Below are positions 23,799-30,927 of a stretch of DNA of 32,526 bases, piece after piece (the stretch's first letter is position 1; each line of letters opens with the position of its first letter). The notes beneath the pieces were generated by a model. The model was not told where the DNA came from. It worked only from the letters and a program-made list of their open reading frames with translations, and searched no databases. The stretch comes from Nitrospirota bacterium (lineage in GTDB: Bacteria > Nitrospirota > Thermodesulfovibrionia > UBA6902 > DSMQ01), in assembly GCA_016208855.1 (NCBI GenBank), contig JACQXF010000022.1, forward strand, positions 1-32,526. Direction: 5' to 3'. A program made the position numbers and the translations under genes.

Positions 23799-23888
23799 TG
23801 TCAGAGTATCAATGTATCAGAGTGTCAGAGTATATTAGTATCAAAACACTTAAGGCTCTGACACTTTGACGCTTTGACACTGTGACAC
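23799..23888. repeat. Octamer dyad between genes: 6 x GTGTCAGA-like and 4 x TTTGACAC-like
   Basis: The left arm (23799-23846) has GTGTCAGA, GTATCAAT, GTATCAGA, GTGTCAGA, GTATATTA, GTATCAAA. The right arm (23857-23888) has TCTGACAC, TTTGACGC, TTTGACAC, TGTGACAC. The arms are near reverse complements with a 10-base gap. It fills the space before the PpiD-like gene. Confidence 0.9.
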
Positions 23889-23907
23889 TTTAAGCGGAGG
23901 TTAATTT

Positions 23908-24579
23908 ATGCTTAAGATAATGGGCAGTCATAAGTTTTTCACTGTATTTCTGCTTTCTGCTGTAACCATCATGATTATAGTCTCATTTGTATTCTGGGGC
24001 ATAGGGCCTAAGGATAACCCATCGGATATAGTTGTTGCTGAAGTAGGCAGCAGAAAGATAACGCAGCAGCAATACTGGAAGGCTTATGAGAATGCCGAGC
24101 GGGTGCTTAGAGAGAAATACGGCAACAAAGAGGAAGAGCTTAAGAAGATGAACATTAAGGAGAAGGTCCTTAATGACCTTATTGACAGGCTTGTCCTTAT
24201 GACTGCCGCTGATGAGTCAGGCATAAAGATAACAGACGAGGAGCTTCAGGAAACAATAATGAGCAATCCGTATTTTCAGAGAAACGGGACCTTTGATAAG
24301 GGCGTATATGAGAGGGCGCTAAAATTAAACCGGATAACGCCAAAACAATATGAAGACGCAATCAGGGAAGACCTGTTAGTAGAAAAAATATATAAAGCAG
24401 CAGGAGAGACAGCGGAGCTTTCATCAAAAGACATAGAGGCCATTGCCCCTGCAAAAGAGGAAGGGATACAACTGTCTCAGGCGCTTCTTTCAGCTAAAAA
24501 AGACCTTGCTGTAAAGGCATATATAGAAGGAATTAAGCGAAGCCTTAAGATAAAGATAAATAAAGAACAGATCTCCTAA
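23908..24579 (+). CDS. SurA/PpiD N-terminal-type membrane-anchored protein without a PPIase domain
   Basis: A 223-residue protein with one N-terminal membrane anchor (FFTVFLLSAVTIMIIVSFVFWGIG). The SFVFWGIG ending is typical of PpiD-type proteins. A helical chaperone-like domain follows: VGSRKITQQQYWKAYE, VLNDLIDRLVLMTAADESGIKITDEELQ, ITPKQYEDAIREDLLVEKI. PpiD and SurA normally carry one or two parvulin domains after this part and are 400-620 residues long; none is present here. It may act only as a periplasmic chaperone. It has a GGAGG site and is directly followed by anmK. Confidence 0.82.
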   Translation: MLKIMGSHKFFTVFLLSAVTIMIIVSFVFWGIGPKDNPSDIVVAEVGSRKITQQQYWKAYENAERVLREKYGNKEEELKKMNIKEKVLNDLIDRLVLMTAADESGIKITDEELQETIMSNPYFQRNGTFDKGVYERALKLNRITPKQYEDAIREDLLVEKIYKAAGETAELSSKDIEAIAPAKEEGIQLSQALLSAKKDLAVKAYIEGIKRSLKIKINKEQIS

Positions 24580-25746
24580 GTGAACCGACTTCTTAAGATT
24601 TTTCAGAAGCGCTCCCGCCTTATCCTTGGCCTTATGTCAGGCACATCCCATGACGGTGTAGATGCAGTTGTTGCACAAATAAGTATAAAAGGTCGGGGCT
24701 CGGAGGTCAGGGGCCTGTATCACTATCATCTGCCATTTAGCGGCGCTCTACGCGAGAAAATATCAAATGCCTTCTTAGGGAACACAGAGAATATATGCAG
24801 GCTTAACTTTGAGCTTGGCGAGGTCTTTGCAGAGGCTTCTTTAAGATGTCTTGAGAAGGCAGGGCTAAAGCCTGCCCGGATTGACGCTATAGCCTCACAT
24901 GGACAGACTATTTATCATATCCCGCCCAAAAATAAGGTTGGCGGCTCAACCCTCCAGATAGGCGAGGCATCTGTCATTGCAGAGCGGACAGGGATATTGG
25001 TTGTGTCTGACTTCAGGACAAGAGACATGGCAGCAGCAGGACACGGCGCGCCCCTTGTGCCGTTGGCAGATTACATCCTTTTTAATGAAAAAGGAAAGAC
25101 AAAGTCAGTGCAGAATATAGGGGGCATAGCTAATTTAACGGTAGTCCCTGAAAGAATTGAAGACATCATGGCCTTTGATACAGGCCCCGGAATGAGTCTT
25201 ATTGATGAGGCAATAAGGCTGTTTACAAACGGGAGGCTTAGGTTTGACCTAAACGGCAGGATGGCTGAGAGAGGAGCCCCTGTTAAGGCGCTGCTTGATG
25301 AATTGATGAGGCATCCTTTCTTAAGAAATCGCCCTCCTAAGTCCACCGGCAGAGAGACCTTTGGCAGGCAGATGGCAGGGGACATAATTAAAAGATATAG
25401 CAAAAGAAAAAATATAATGCCCGAAGATATTGTATCAACACTCACGATGTTTACTGCCCTTTCCATAAAAAGTGCATACGAGGAGTTTGTCCTCCCAAGA
25501 TTTAAGGTATCTGAAATAATACTTTCCGGAGGCGGGTGTAAAAATGCCTTTCTTGTAAGGCTTCTGAAGGAACATCTATCCCCAATTAAATTCACATATA
25601 TAGATGATTATGGGATCCCCTATCAGGCAAAAGAAGCCCTGAGTTTTGCAATCCTTGCCAATGAAACCCTCTCAGGCAGAGCAGGAAATCTCCCTCATGC
25701 TACAGGCGCACGGCATCCGGTTATTTTAGGAAAGATCACACTCTAA
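24580..25746 (+). CDS. anmK: Anhydro-N-acetylmuramic acid kinase
   Basis: A 388-residue kinase with GLMSGTSHDGVDAV at about residues 17-30, SHGQTIYHIP, VVSDFRTRDMAAAGHGAPLVP, QNIGGIANLT, FDTGPG and ILSGGGCKN. It phosphorylates anhydro-MurNAc from turned-over cell wall to MurNAc-6-P. The GTG start directly follows the stop of the previous gene. Near residue 40 the segment KGRGSEVRG is encoded by three 7-bp units (24691-24711). A lytic transglycosylase, which releases anhydro-MurNAc, lies just downstream. Confidence 0.94.
   Translation: MNRLLKIFQKRSRLILGLMSGTSHDGVDAVVAQISIKGRGSEVRGLYHYHLPFSGALREKISNAFLGNTENICRLNFELGEVFAEASLRCLEKAGLKPARIDAIASHGQTIYHIPPKNKVGGSTLQIGEASVIAERTGILVVSDFRTRDMAAAGHGAPLVPLADYILFNEKGKTKSVQNIGGIANLTVVPERIEDIMAFDTGPGMSLIDEAIRLFTNGRLRFDLNGRMAERGAPVKALLDELMRHPFLRNRPPKSTGRETFGRQMAGDIIKRYSKRKNIMPEDIVSTLTMFTALSIKSAYEEFVLPRFKVSEIILSGGGCKNAFLVRLLKEHLSPIKFTYIDDYGIPYQAKEALSFAILANETLSGRAGNLPHATGARHPVILGKITL
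24691..24711. repeat. Heptamer array in anmK, 3 x GGTCGGG-like
   Basis: GGTCGGG, GCTCGGA, GGTCAGG encode RGSEVRG in a variable loop near the start of AnmK. The weakest member of the set. Confidence 0.5.
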
Positions 25747-25776
25747 AGTTTAAGGATAGATATGCCGATAAAAATT

Positions 25777-25801
25777 AAAACACCGGTAAAGCGGGTTTTT
25801 T
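25777..25801 (+). terminator. Rho-independent terminator after anmK
   Basis: Stem AAAACACCG and CGGGTTTT with a one-base bulge and the loop GTAAAG, ending in a run of T. It lies 31 bases past the anmK stop. Confidence 0.65.
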
Positions 25802-25859
25802 AGCTATAGGACAACTTATTGATATATAAGCAAATAATTAAAAAGGGGCAATTTAAAGC

Positions 25860-27230
25860 TTGACAAAAAGGCATGGTTTTTGTAAAAACATCTCTATGCG
25901 CCGCAGTTTATTTTCATTAGGGATTATAGTTTTACTGCTCCTTTGCACAGAGGTTTCTTATTCTAAAGAGAAAGAATTCATGTCCTCTCAAAAGCCTTTC
26001 TCAGAGATATCCTTGGAAGGGTCACATGCGTGGTGTGCAGTAAACGAGATACCTTTTACGCCGTCTTTAGAGAACAGGTTTTTTTCTGCTATCCCATCTT
26101 CTAAAATAAACGCTGCCGGGACAGGCTCTCCTGAAGAGCGTAAGACGAAGGTAGAATCGCTCTATGAGACCCATGGATTTAATAAGGCTGTTGAAAGCAG
26201 TATCCGCTTTTTTTCTACCAAAATAAAAGAGCGGTTTAGTAACTCGCTAAGCCGTTCCGGTAAATTTTTCTCAATGATGACAGACATCTTTAAAGAAAAA
26301 GGGCTGCCACAGGAGCTTGTATTTCTGCCTCTCATAGAAAGCGGCTTTAATATGCATGCATACTCACCCATGAAGGCCTCCGGCTTATGGCAGTTTATAG
26401 CATCCACAGGAAAAAGATACGGACTAAAAATAGACTGGTGGGTAGATGAAAGGCGCGACCCTATAAAGGCCACCGTGGCTGCAGCAGCATACCTAAGCGA
26501 CCTTTATAATATGTTTGGCTCATGGAACCTTGCGCTTGCCGCCTATAACGCCGGAGAAGGAAAGATTACAAAGGCGCTTAACAGGACAAAAACAGACGAC
26601 TTCTGGGCTATAAGAAATACAAGACATATAAAGAAAGAGACAAAGGACTATGTGCCGTTTTATATAGCTGCCACAGCGATTGCGGTTGATCCGGAAGGTT
26701 TTGGTTTTGAGGATCTAACTTATCACGAGCCGCTGGCATATGATGAGGTTGTTATTGATTCGCCAATGGATATAAAGGCAATAGCGCGTTACGCAGAGGT
26801 AGATATGCAGGCTGTTAAAGACCTAAACCCTGAACTGAAACGCTGGTGCACTCCTCCAAATGTTTCAAACTATGCCTTAAGGCTTCCATTAGGTACAAAG
26901 GAAAGTTTTTTGGCCAATCTTGCAAATTCTGTAGAGGACAAGCATTTTTCCATGGAGTATTATACGGTTAAAAAGGGCGATACCCTTAAAAATGTAGCAG
27001 GCCGTTTCGGCATCTCTAAGGATGCTATTGCAGGAGTCAATTCCCTGAATAGTAATTCTAAGTTAGAGGCAGGCTCTACCATCTTAGTGCCGCCAAAGGA
27101 GTTTGCCCACCTTATAAAAGACACAGAGAAAAAATCATCTGTTAAGTCCAAGCGGGCATATAAGAAGAAGGGTAAAAAGTCCTATCTTCTTTCTTCCAAA
27201 GACAAGAGGAAAAAGGCAAGACCTTCTTAA
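25860..27230 (+). CDS. Membrane-bound lytic transglycosylase (MltD-like) with a LysM domain
   Basis: A 456-residue exported protein. The SLT domain shows LPLIESGFNMHAYSPMKASG with the catalytic Glu (LIESGF), LWQFIASTGKRYGL and ALAAYNAGEGKITKAL. One LysM domain follows: YYTVKKGDTLKNVAGRFGIS to GSTILVP. The last 30 residues are very basic. It cuts peptidoglycan to give anhydro-MurNAc ends. The TTG at 25860 has an AAGGGG upstream. An internal ATG at 25896 starts the signal peptide RRSLFSLGIIVLLLLCTEVS more directly and could be the true start. It ends 5 bases before the convergent TPR gene. Confidence 0.88.
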   Translation: MTKRHGFCKNISMRRSLFSLGIIVLLLLCTEVSYSKEKEFMSSQKPFSEISLEGSHAWCAVNEIPFTPSLENRFFSAIPSSKINAAGTGSPEERKTKVESLYETHGFNKAVESSIRFFSTKIKERFSNSLSRSGKFFSMMTDIFKEKGLPQELVFLPLIESGFNMHAYSPMKASGLWQFIASTGKRYGLKIDWWVDERRDPIKATVAAAAYLSDLYNMFGSWNLALAAYNAGEGKITKALNRTKTDDFWAIRNTRHIKKETKDYVPFYIAATAIAVDPEGFGFEDLTYHEPLAYDEVVIDSPMDIKAIARYAEVDMQAVKDLNPELKRWCTPPNVSNYALRLPLGTKESFLANLANSVEDKHFSMEYYTVKKGDTLKNVAGRFGISKDAIAGVNSLNSNSKLEAGSTILVPPKEFAHLIKDTEKKSSVKSKRAYKKKGKKSYLLSSKDKRKKARPS

Positions 27231-27235
27231 GTGGT

Positions 27236-27949
27236 TTAAGGCGTCTTTATCTCCCTTTCAGTCTTTGCGCTTGTCTTTAGTTTAGCCTCAATACTCCATA
27301 AAGAATTAGGAAACTCTTTAAGAATTTCTTCATACTTTTTTCTGGCGTCATCTGTCTTACCAAGGGACTCATAAATTCGCGCCTCCTCTATCAAGGCAAA
27401 ATCCTTAAATATACTGTTGTTAAATTTTTTAAAGGCCTCTATAGTCCTGAGCGCATCCTCTGTCTTGCCTGCCTTCATGTAGGAAGAGATAAGCTTCTGA
27501 TAGACAATGGGCATTATCTTTTCTTCCTTTGAATACTTATCAATAAACTCTGTATATGCCTTTATAGCATTGGCATAGTCATTGAGCTTGTGATAAGAGT
27601 TGCCTATATAGAACTGTATGAGCGCTGATGATTTTACCTTAGAGGCCTGCTGATAAAGCTCAAGCGCTTTCTTAAACCTCTCTTCTTCAGAAAGCGGGTT
27701 TTTTAAATTTCTGCCATAGTAGTAGTCAGAGGCTTCCCTTTCAAGCGCATGTGACTTTGCAGTCAAAGAAGATGCATATAGTCTAAAGCCTGCAACCGCA
27801 GCAACAGCAATGCATAGTACAGCAATGACCGAGATAAGGACATTTTTTTTCTCCTTTACATATTGGAGCGTTTCAGAAGCTATACTGCTTACATCTTCGC
27901 TGCCTGACTCTGCTTTTTTAACGGTTCTTTTTTTAATTACTTTTGGCAT
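27236..27949 (-). CDS. TPR protein with one N-terminal membrane anchor
   Basis: A 237-residue protein: a basic cytoplasmic tail (PKVIKKRTVKK), one transmembrane helix at about 38-55 (LISVIAVLCIAVAAVAGF), then tetratricopeptide repeats. These include LELYQQASKVKSSALIQFYIG, NDYANAIKAYTEFIDKYS, and GKTDDARKKYEEILKEFPNS. The layout resembles YfgM-type proteins, which sit beside the Sec translocon, but similarity to a named family is only in layout. The ATG starts directly after the stop of the PHP gene, with an AGGAAG site inside that gene's end. The two are thus cotranscribed. Confidence 0.78.
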   Translation of the reverse strand: MPKVIKKRTVKKAESGSEDVSSIASETLQYVKEKKNVLISVIAVLCIAVAAVAGFRLYASSLTAKSHALEREASDYYYGRNLKNPLSEEERFKKALELYQQASKVKSSALIQFYIGNSYHKLNDYANAIKAYTEFIDKYSKEEKIMPIVYQKLISSYMKAGKTEDALRTIEAFKKFNNSIFKDFALIEEARIYESLGKTDDARKKYEEILKEFPNSLWSIEAKLKTSAKTEREIKTP

Positions 27950-28606
27950 TTACTTCCTCCCTAAAATTTTATCAAGAAGGGCTTGGGAATTTGCAAATAC
28001 ATCCCTAACCTTATCCTCAGTAATACCTGCTGCAAGCAGTATGACCTTTGCCCTCTCAATGCTAATCAAATCACCCGGGCTGTGTGCATCAGTATTTATT
28101 ACAAGCCCTGCGCCTGTTTCCATGGCCATCTTTGCTACATGCCCGTTTGAGAGGCAATGCCCCCTTCTTGATGTAATCTCAAGGGCAACGCCTTTCTCTT
28201 TAGCCATTAAAGCGTCCTCCCTGCTTATAAGCCCCGGATGTGCAAGCACATCAATGCCTGACTCTATGGCTGCCCTGTTTGTGCCTGGAGCTACCGGCTC
28301 AACAACAGTCTCTCCATGCATAACCACTATCTTTGCGCCAAGCGTCCGTGCCCTTGATACAAGCTCAGGGATAAGGGCCGGAGGCGCATGTGTTATCTCT
28401 GCCCCGGCAACAAGCTTTATGTCTGAGTGCTTGGCAAGCGACTCAACAGCCTCTGCAATACGTGGAACTACAAAGTCAATATTTGATGAATCCACATGGT
28501 CTGTTATTGCCAGCGCCTTATAGCCGATAAAATATGCCCTCCTTGCCAACTCTGAGGGCAGAAGCTCTCCGTCACTGAAAAGGGTATGTGTGTGAAAATC
28601 AATCAT
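27950..28606 (-). CDS. PHP-domain phosphatase, histidinol-phosphatase-like
   Basis: A 218-residue single PHP domain with the four motifs: DFHTHTLFSDGE, ALAITDHVDSSN, a central GAEITHAP and VVMHGE, and the end motif INTDAHSPGDL. These hold the three-metal site of PHP phosphoesterases. Proteins of this size and order are often annotated as histidinol-phosphate phosphatase, and hisD lies in the same window, so that step is a reasonable guess. Other phosphate esters are possible. The TPR gene follows at once. Confidence 0.8.
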   Translation of the reverse strand: MIDFHTHTLFSDGELLPSELARRAYFIGYKALAITDHVDSSNIDFVVPRIAEAVESLAKHSDIKLVAGAEITHAPPALIPELVSRARTLGAKIVVMHGETVVEPVAPGTNRAAIESGIDVLAHPGLISREDALMAKEKGVALEITSRRGHCLSNGHVAKMAMETGAGLVINTDAHSPGDLISIERAKVILLAAGITEDKVRDVFANSQALLDKILGRK

Positions 28607-28714
28607 ATCTATCTCTGTCCTCTCAGGATTTTAAAAATAAGGCCGCCAACAGCCAGCGCTTATAGCTCAGAGTTGACAGAACTATACTATTAACTATGAG
28701 CAATGAACCATCTG

Positions 28715-28798
28715 ATTTTGTATTATACAAAATTTATACTATAAATTTTACTTGTAATTTATAAAGATTTTTGGTATTTCTTTTATAGCCTATAAAAG
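28715..28798 (+). promoter_or_regulatory. Cluster of AT-rich dyads before the DUF3568-like gene
   Basis: Four dyads in 84 bases. ATTTTGTAT/ATACAAAAT (28715-28733, centre T). AAATTTATA/TATAAATTT (28730-28748, centre C). TATAAATT and AATTTATA (28740-28763, 8-base gap). CTTTTATAG/CTATAAAAG (28780-28798, centre C), just before the ribosome binding site. They could be operators or RNA hairpins. Confidence 0.45.
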
Positions 28799-28812
28799 TC
28801 ACGGAGGGAATA

Positions 28813-29211
28813 ATGAAAAAAATTTTAAGACTCATGGCATTGTTGTTATCCTTAAATTTCTTATGGGGATGTGAACTGTTTATATTAGGCGCCGGTGCAG
28901 GCCTGGGAATTGGAGCCTATAAATATATTGAAGGCAGTCTCGCAAGGGAATATCCCCTTACATATAACAAGGCGTGGGACGCAACAAATGCTGCCATGGC
29001 TAAACTCCTCATCAGCGTATCCAATAGCATCAATGAAGGAAACAAAGGCACTATAGAGGCTGTAAGAAAAGACGGCGCACAGGTTTTGATAAACCTGAAA
29101 GACATGGGGCAGGGCGTTACCTCAATCAGTGTTCGTGTCGGGCGAATTGGCGACCGCCAAGAGGCTGAGAGGATACATGAGGAGATAGCTGTCCAGGCAG
29201 GATTAAAGTAA
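28813..29211 (+). CDS. DUF3568-like lipoprotein
   Basis: A 132-residue lipoprotein: signal peptide with the lipobox LWGC (Cys at about 20), a Gly-rich LGAGAGLGIGAYKY segment, then a small domain. That domain reads YPLTYNKAWDATNAAMAKLLI, then GTIEAVRKDGAQVLINLKDMG and TSISVRVGRIGDRQEA, the pattern of DUF3568. The function is unknown. A strong GGAGGG site precedes the ATG, and four inverted repeats lie just upstream. The gene faces the siroheme-synthase gene, with a palindrome between them. Confidence 0.8.
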   Translation: MKKILRLMALLLSLNFLWGCELFILGAGAGLGIGAYKYIEGSLAREYPLTYNKAWDATNAAMAKLLISVSNSINEGNKGTIEAVRKDGAQVLINLKDMGQGVTSISVRVGRIGDRQEAERIHEEIAVQAGLK

Positions 29212-29218
29212 ACAAGGA

Positions 29219-29252
29219 ACTGGATTCCCGCTTACGACATGCGGGAATGACA
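29219..29252. repeat. ATTCCCGC/GCGGGAAT palindrome, copy 1
   Basis: ATTCCCGC (29224-29231) and GCGGGAAT (29241-29248) with a 9-base loop, flanked by ACTGG and GACA. It lies at the end of two convergent genes and may terminate both. The last residues of the gene at 29232 (CHSRMS) are read from it. Similar to the dRS3-type repeats of Neisseria in its arms. Confidence 0.8.
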
Positions 29253-29882
29253 TTTTCGCAGCAACCTATTAAACAGGCGAAGCACCTTGTCCCGTGCAGA
29301 TTCAAAGTCTTCTTTTCTCAGTGTTTCAAGCATTTTGTCTGAGGCAAGTGTTTCTAAAAGTTTTTTCCTTTTTTTAGGGTCTGTTATCTCTGCTAAGGCC
29401 TTCTTGCGGACTGTCTCAAGAAAATTAATATATCTGGTAAATTTACCATCGTAGAGCTTCTCAAGCTCCCTTCTTATGGCCTTAGATAAGGCAGGGCTTG
29501 AGCCTCCCGTGGATACGGCAATTGTTAGATTCCCGCGTCTTACAAGAGAAGGGACAATAAAGTTACACAGTGACGGCGTATCAACTACATTCAGGAGGCT
29601 TCTTGCGTGACCGGCAATTATTGAATTGGTCTCAGAAGATGATGTGGCTGCAATAACGATGAAGGCATTATCAATATCGCCCTTCTTATAAGGTCTTTTA
29701 AAAAGTTCAATCCTGCCATTTTCTTTTAACCTCTGAAGGGTTTTTGTTATTTTGGGGCTGATTACCTTAACAACTGCGCCTGCCTTTATTAAAGAAAGCG
29801 CCTTTCTCTCTGCGACCTTGCCCCCGCCAATAACCACAGCCTTCTTTCCCTTGAGGCTTAAAAAGACAGGGTAATACTTCAC
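29232..29882 (-). CDS. Precorrin-2 dehydrogenase / sirohydrochlorin ferrochelatase (Met8/CysG N-terminal type)
   Basis: A 216-residue protein: YYPVFLSLKGKKAVVIGGGKVAERKALSLIKAGAVVKVIS at the start (NAD-binding GGGKVA), then NIIAGHARSLLNVVDTPSLCNFIVPSLV and ISTGGSSPALSKAIRRELE. This matches the small siroheme synthase that oxidises precorrin-2 and can insert iron. No methyltransferase domain is fused. The GTG start overlaps the bamD stop (GTGA). The last seven residues come from a palindromic repeat, so the native end was probably a little different. Siroheme would serve sulfite or nitrite reductases. Confidence 0.88.
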   Translation of the reverse strand: MKYYPVFLSLKGKKAVVIGGGKVAERKALSLIKAGAVVKVISPKITKTLQRLKENGRIELFKRPYKKGDIDNAFIVIAATSSSETNSIIAGHARSLLNVVDTPSLCNFIVPSLVRRGNLTIAVSTGGSSPALSKAIRRELEKLYDGKFTRYINFLETVRKKALAEITDPKKRKKLLETLASDKMLETLRKEDFESARDKVLRLFNRLLRKCHSRMS

Positions 29883-30652
29883 TTGCCTTTTTCATTGCCC
29901 AAAGAAGCAGCTAACTTCCTTGCTTCATTGGCCTCTTTAGTCGCAGGGTATTTTTCAATGAGCATATTGAGTATCTCTAATGCCTTTTCTTTGTTGCCGA
30001 TATTCTTATAGGAAAGGCCGAGATGAAAAAGGGCGTCAGATTCTTTCTTTGAATTAGGATACTTCTCAATAAGTGCGTTAAAACGCTGAATAGCCGGCGT
30101 GTAAGAACCCTTATTGAAATAGAACTGGCCTACATAAAACTCATATTCGGCAAGGACATTTCTGCACATCTTTATCCTGCTCTCGGTGACATCCATATAG
30201 GGGTTTCTCGGATAGCGCACCTGAAGTTTTTCAAATTCTTCAAGGGCCTTCATGGCAACCCCGTAACTTATGTCAGGAGTCTTTATCTGCTTAAAATGAC
30301 TCATGGCAAGCTGATACTGGGCATAGTATGCATATTTGTGATAGGGGTGTATTTCAAGGAACCGGCTGTACTCAACCGCCGCCTCTTCGTATAAACCCTC
30401 TTCAAAGTAAGAGTCCCCGATTCGTATCTGGGAGAGGGCTGCATATTTGCCGGATGTGTCTTTTGTCTTTATATCTTCAAGCGCCTGCCTTGCCTCTTCG
30501 TAATACCCCTTCTCTATCTTTTCATTAGTCTGCTTAAGCGCTGCCTCTGCATCAAAGATGATATTGTTAGAAGGCTTTGTTGCAGCCTTTTGGGATGAAC
30601 AGGCAAAACTAATGACTGATAATGCTATTAATAATATGGAAATTTTCCGCAT
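29879..30652 (-). CDS. bamD: Outer-membrane protein assembly factor BamD
   Basis: A 257-residue lipoprotein with signal peptide and lipobox SFAC (Cys at about 18), followed by five TPR-like repeats. These include YAALSQIRIGDSYFEEGLYEEAAVEYSRFLEIHP, YYAQYQLAMSHFKQI, and VAEYEFYVGQFYFNKGSYTPAIQRF. This order matches BamD, the essential partner of BamA in inserting outer-membrane barrels. The length is typical. Its end overlaps the next gene by four bases. The region upstream (30653-30927) holds a perfect 13-bp inverted repeat. Confidence 0.9.
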   Translation of the reverse strand: MRKISILLIALSVISFACSSQKAATKPSNNIIFDAEAALKQTNEKIEKGYYEEARQALEDIKTKDTSGKYAALSQIRIGDSYFEEGLYEEAAVEYSRFLEIHPYHKYAYYAQYQLAMSHFKQIKTPDISYGVAMKALEEFEKLQVRYPRNPYMDVTESRIKMCRNVLAEYEFYVGQFYFNKGSYTPAIQRFNALIEKYPNSKKESDALFHLGLSYKNIGNKEKALEILNMLIEKYPATKEANEARKLAASLGNEKGK

Positions 30653-30692
30653 GTCTATAGCCTCGCGTCTTTTGTTTGTTATTATACAGGTC

Positions 30693-30727
30693 TTCTTTAT
30701 TTAAAATCCAATTATTTAAATAAAGAA
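30693..30727. promoter_or_regulatory. Perfect 13-bp inverted repeat between bamD and the cytochrome gene
   Basis: TTCTTTATTTAAA (30693-30705) and TTTAAATAAAGAA (30715-30727), with a 9-base gap. It lies between divergent genes, so an operator or mRNA hairpin is possible. No known regulator site matches. Confidence 0.4.
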
Positions 30728-30927
30728 ACCTTTACACAAAATTAACTGTAATTAACCTCTATTTTACAAACTACAGTGCTAACATGTTTTTAGATGTTAT
30801 AGATGTATTTTCCGCATACTGAGCATATCGAGTCATATCACGGAAGGGAGGTGAGAGCGCTGGAGATGCAATTTCTTTATAAACCCGTAAAAGACCTCTG
30901 ACAAGAGGGACTGGAGGTGTAGAAACG

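Noticed and set aside
182..24711. CRISPR array
   Set aside because: Units are 7-8 bp with no spacers, differ from site to site, and no cas genes are present.
28666..28705. Promoter TTGACA at 28673 for the DUF3568-like gene
   Set aside because: No acceptable -10 box lies 16-18 bases downstream; TATACT is only 4 bases away.
30838..30927. Riboswitch (for example GEMM) before the cytochrome gene
   Set aside because: The conserved core sequences of the known classes I can recall are not present. Only a small hairpin near the ribosome binding site was found.
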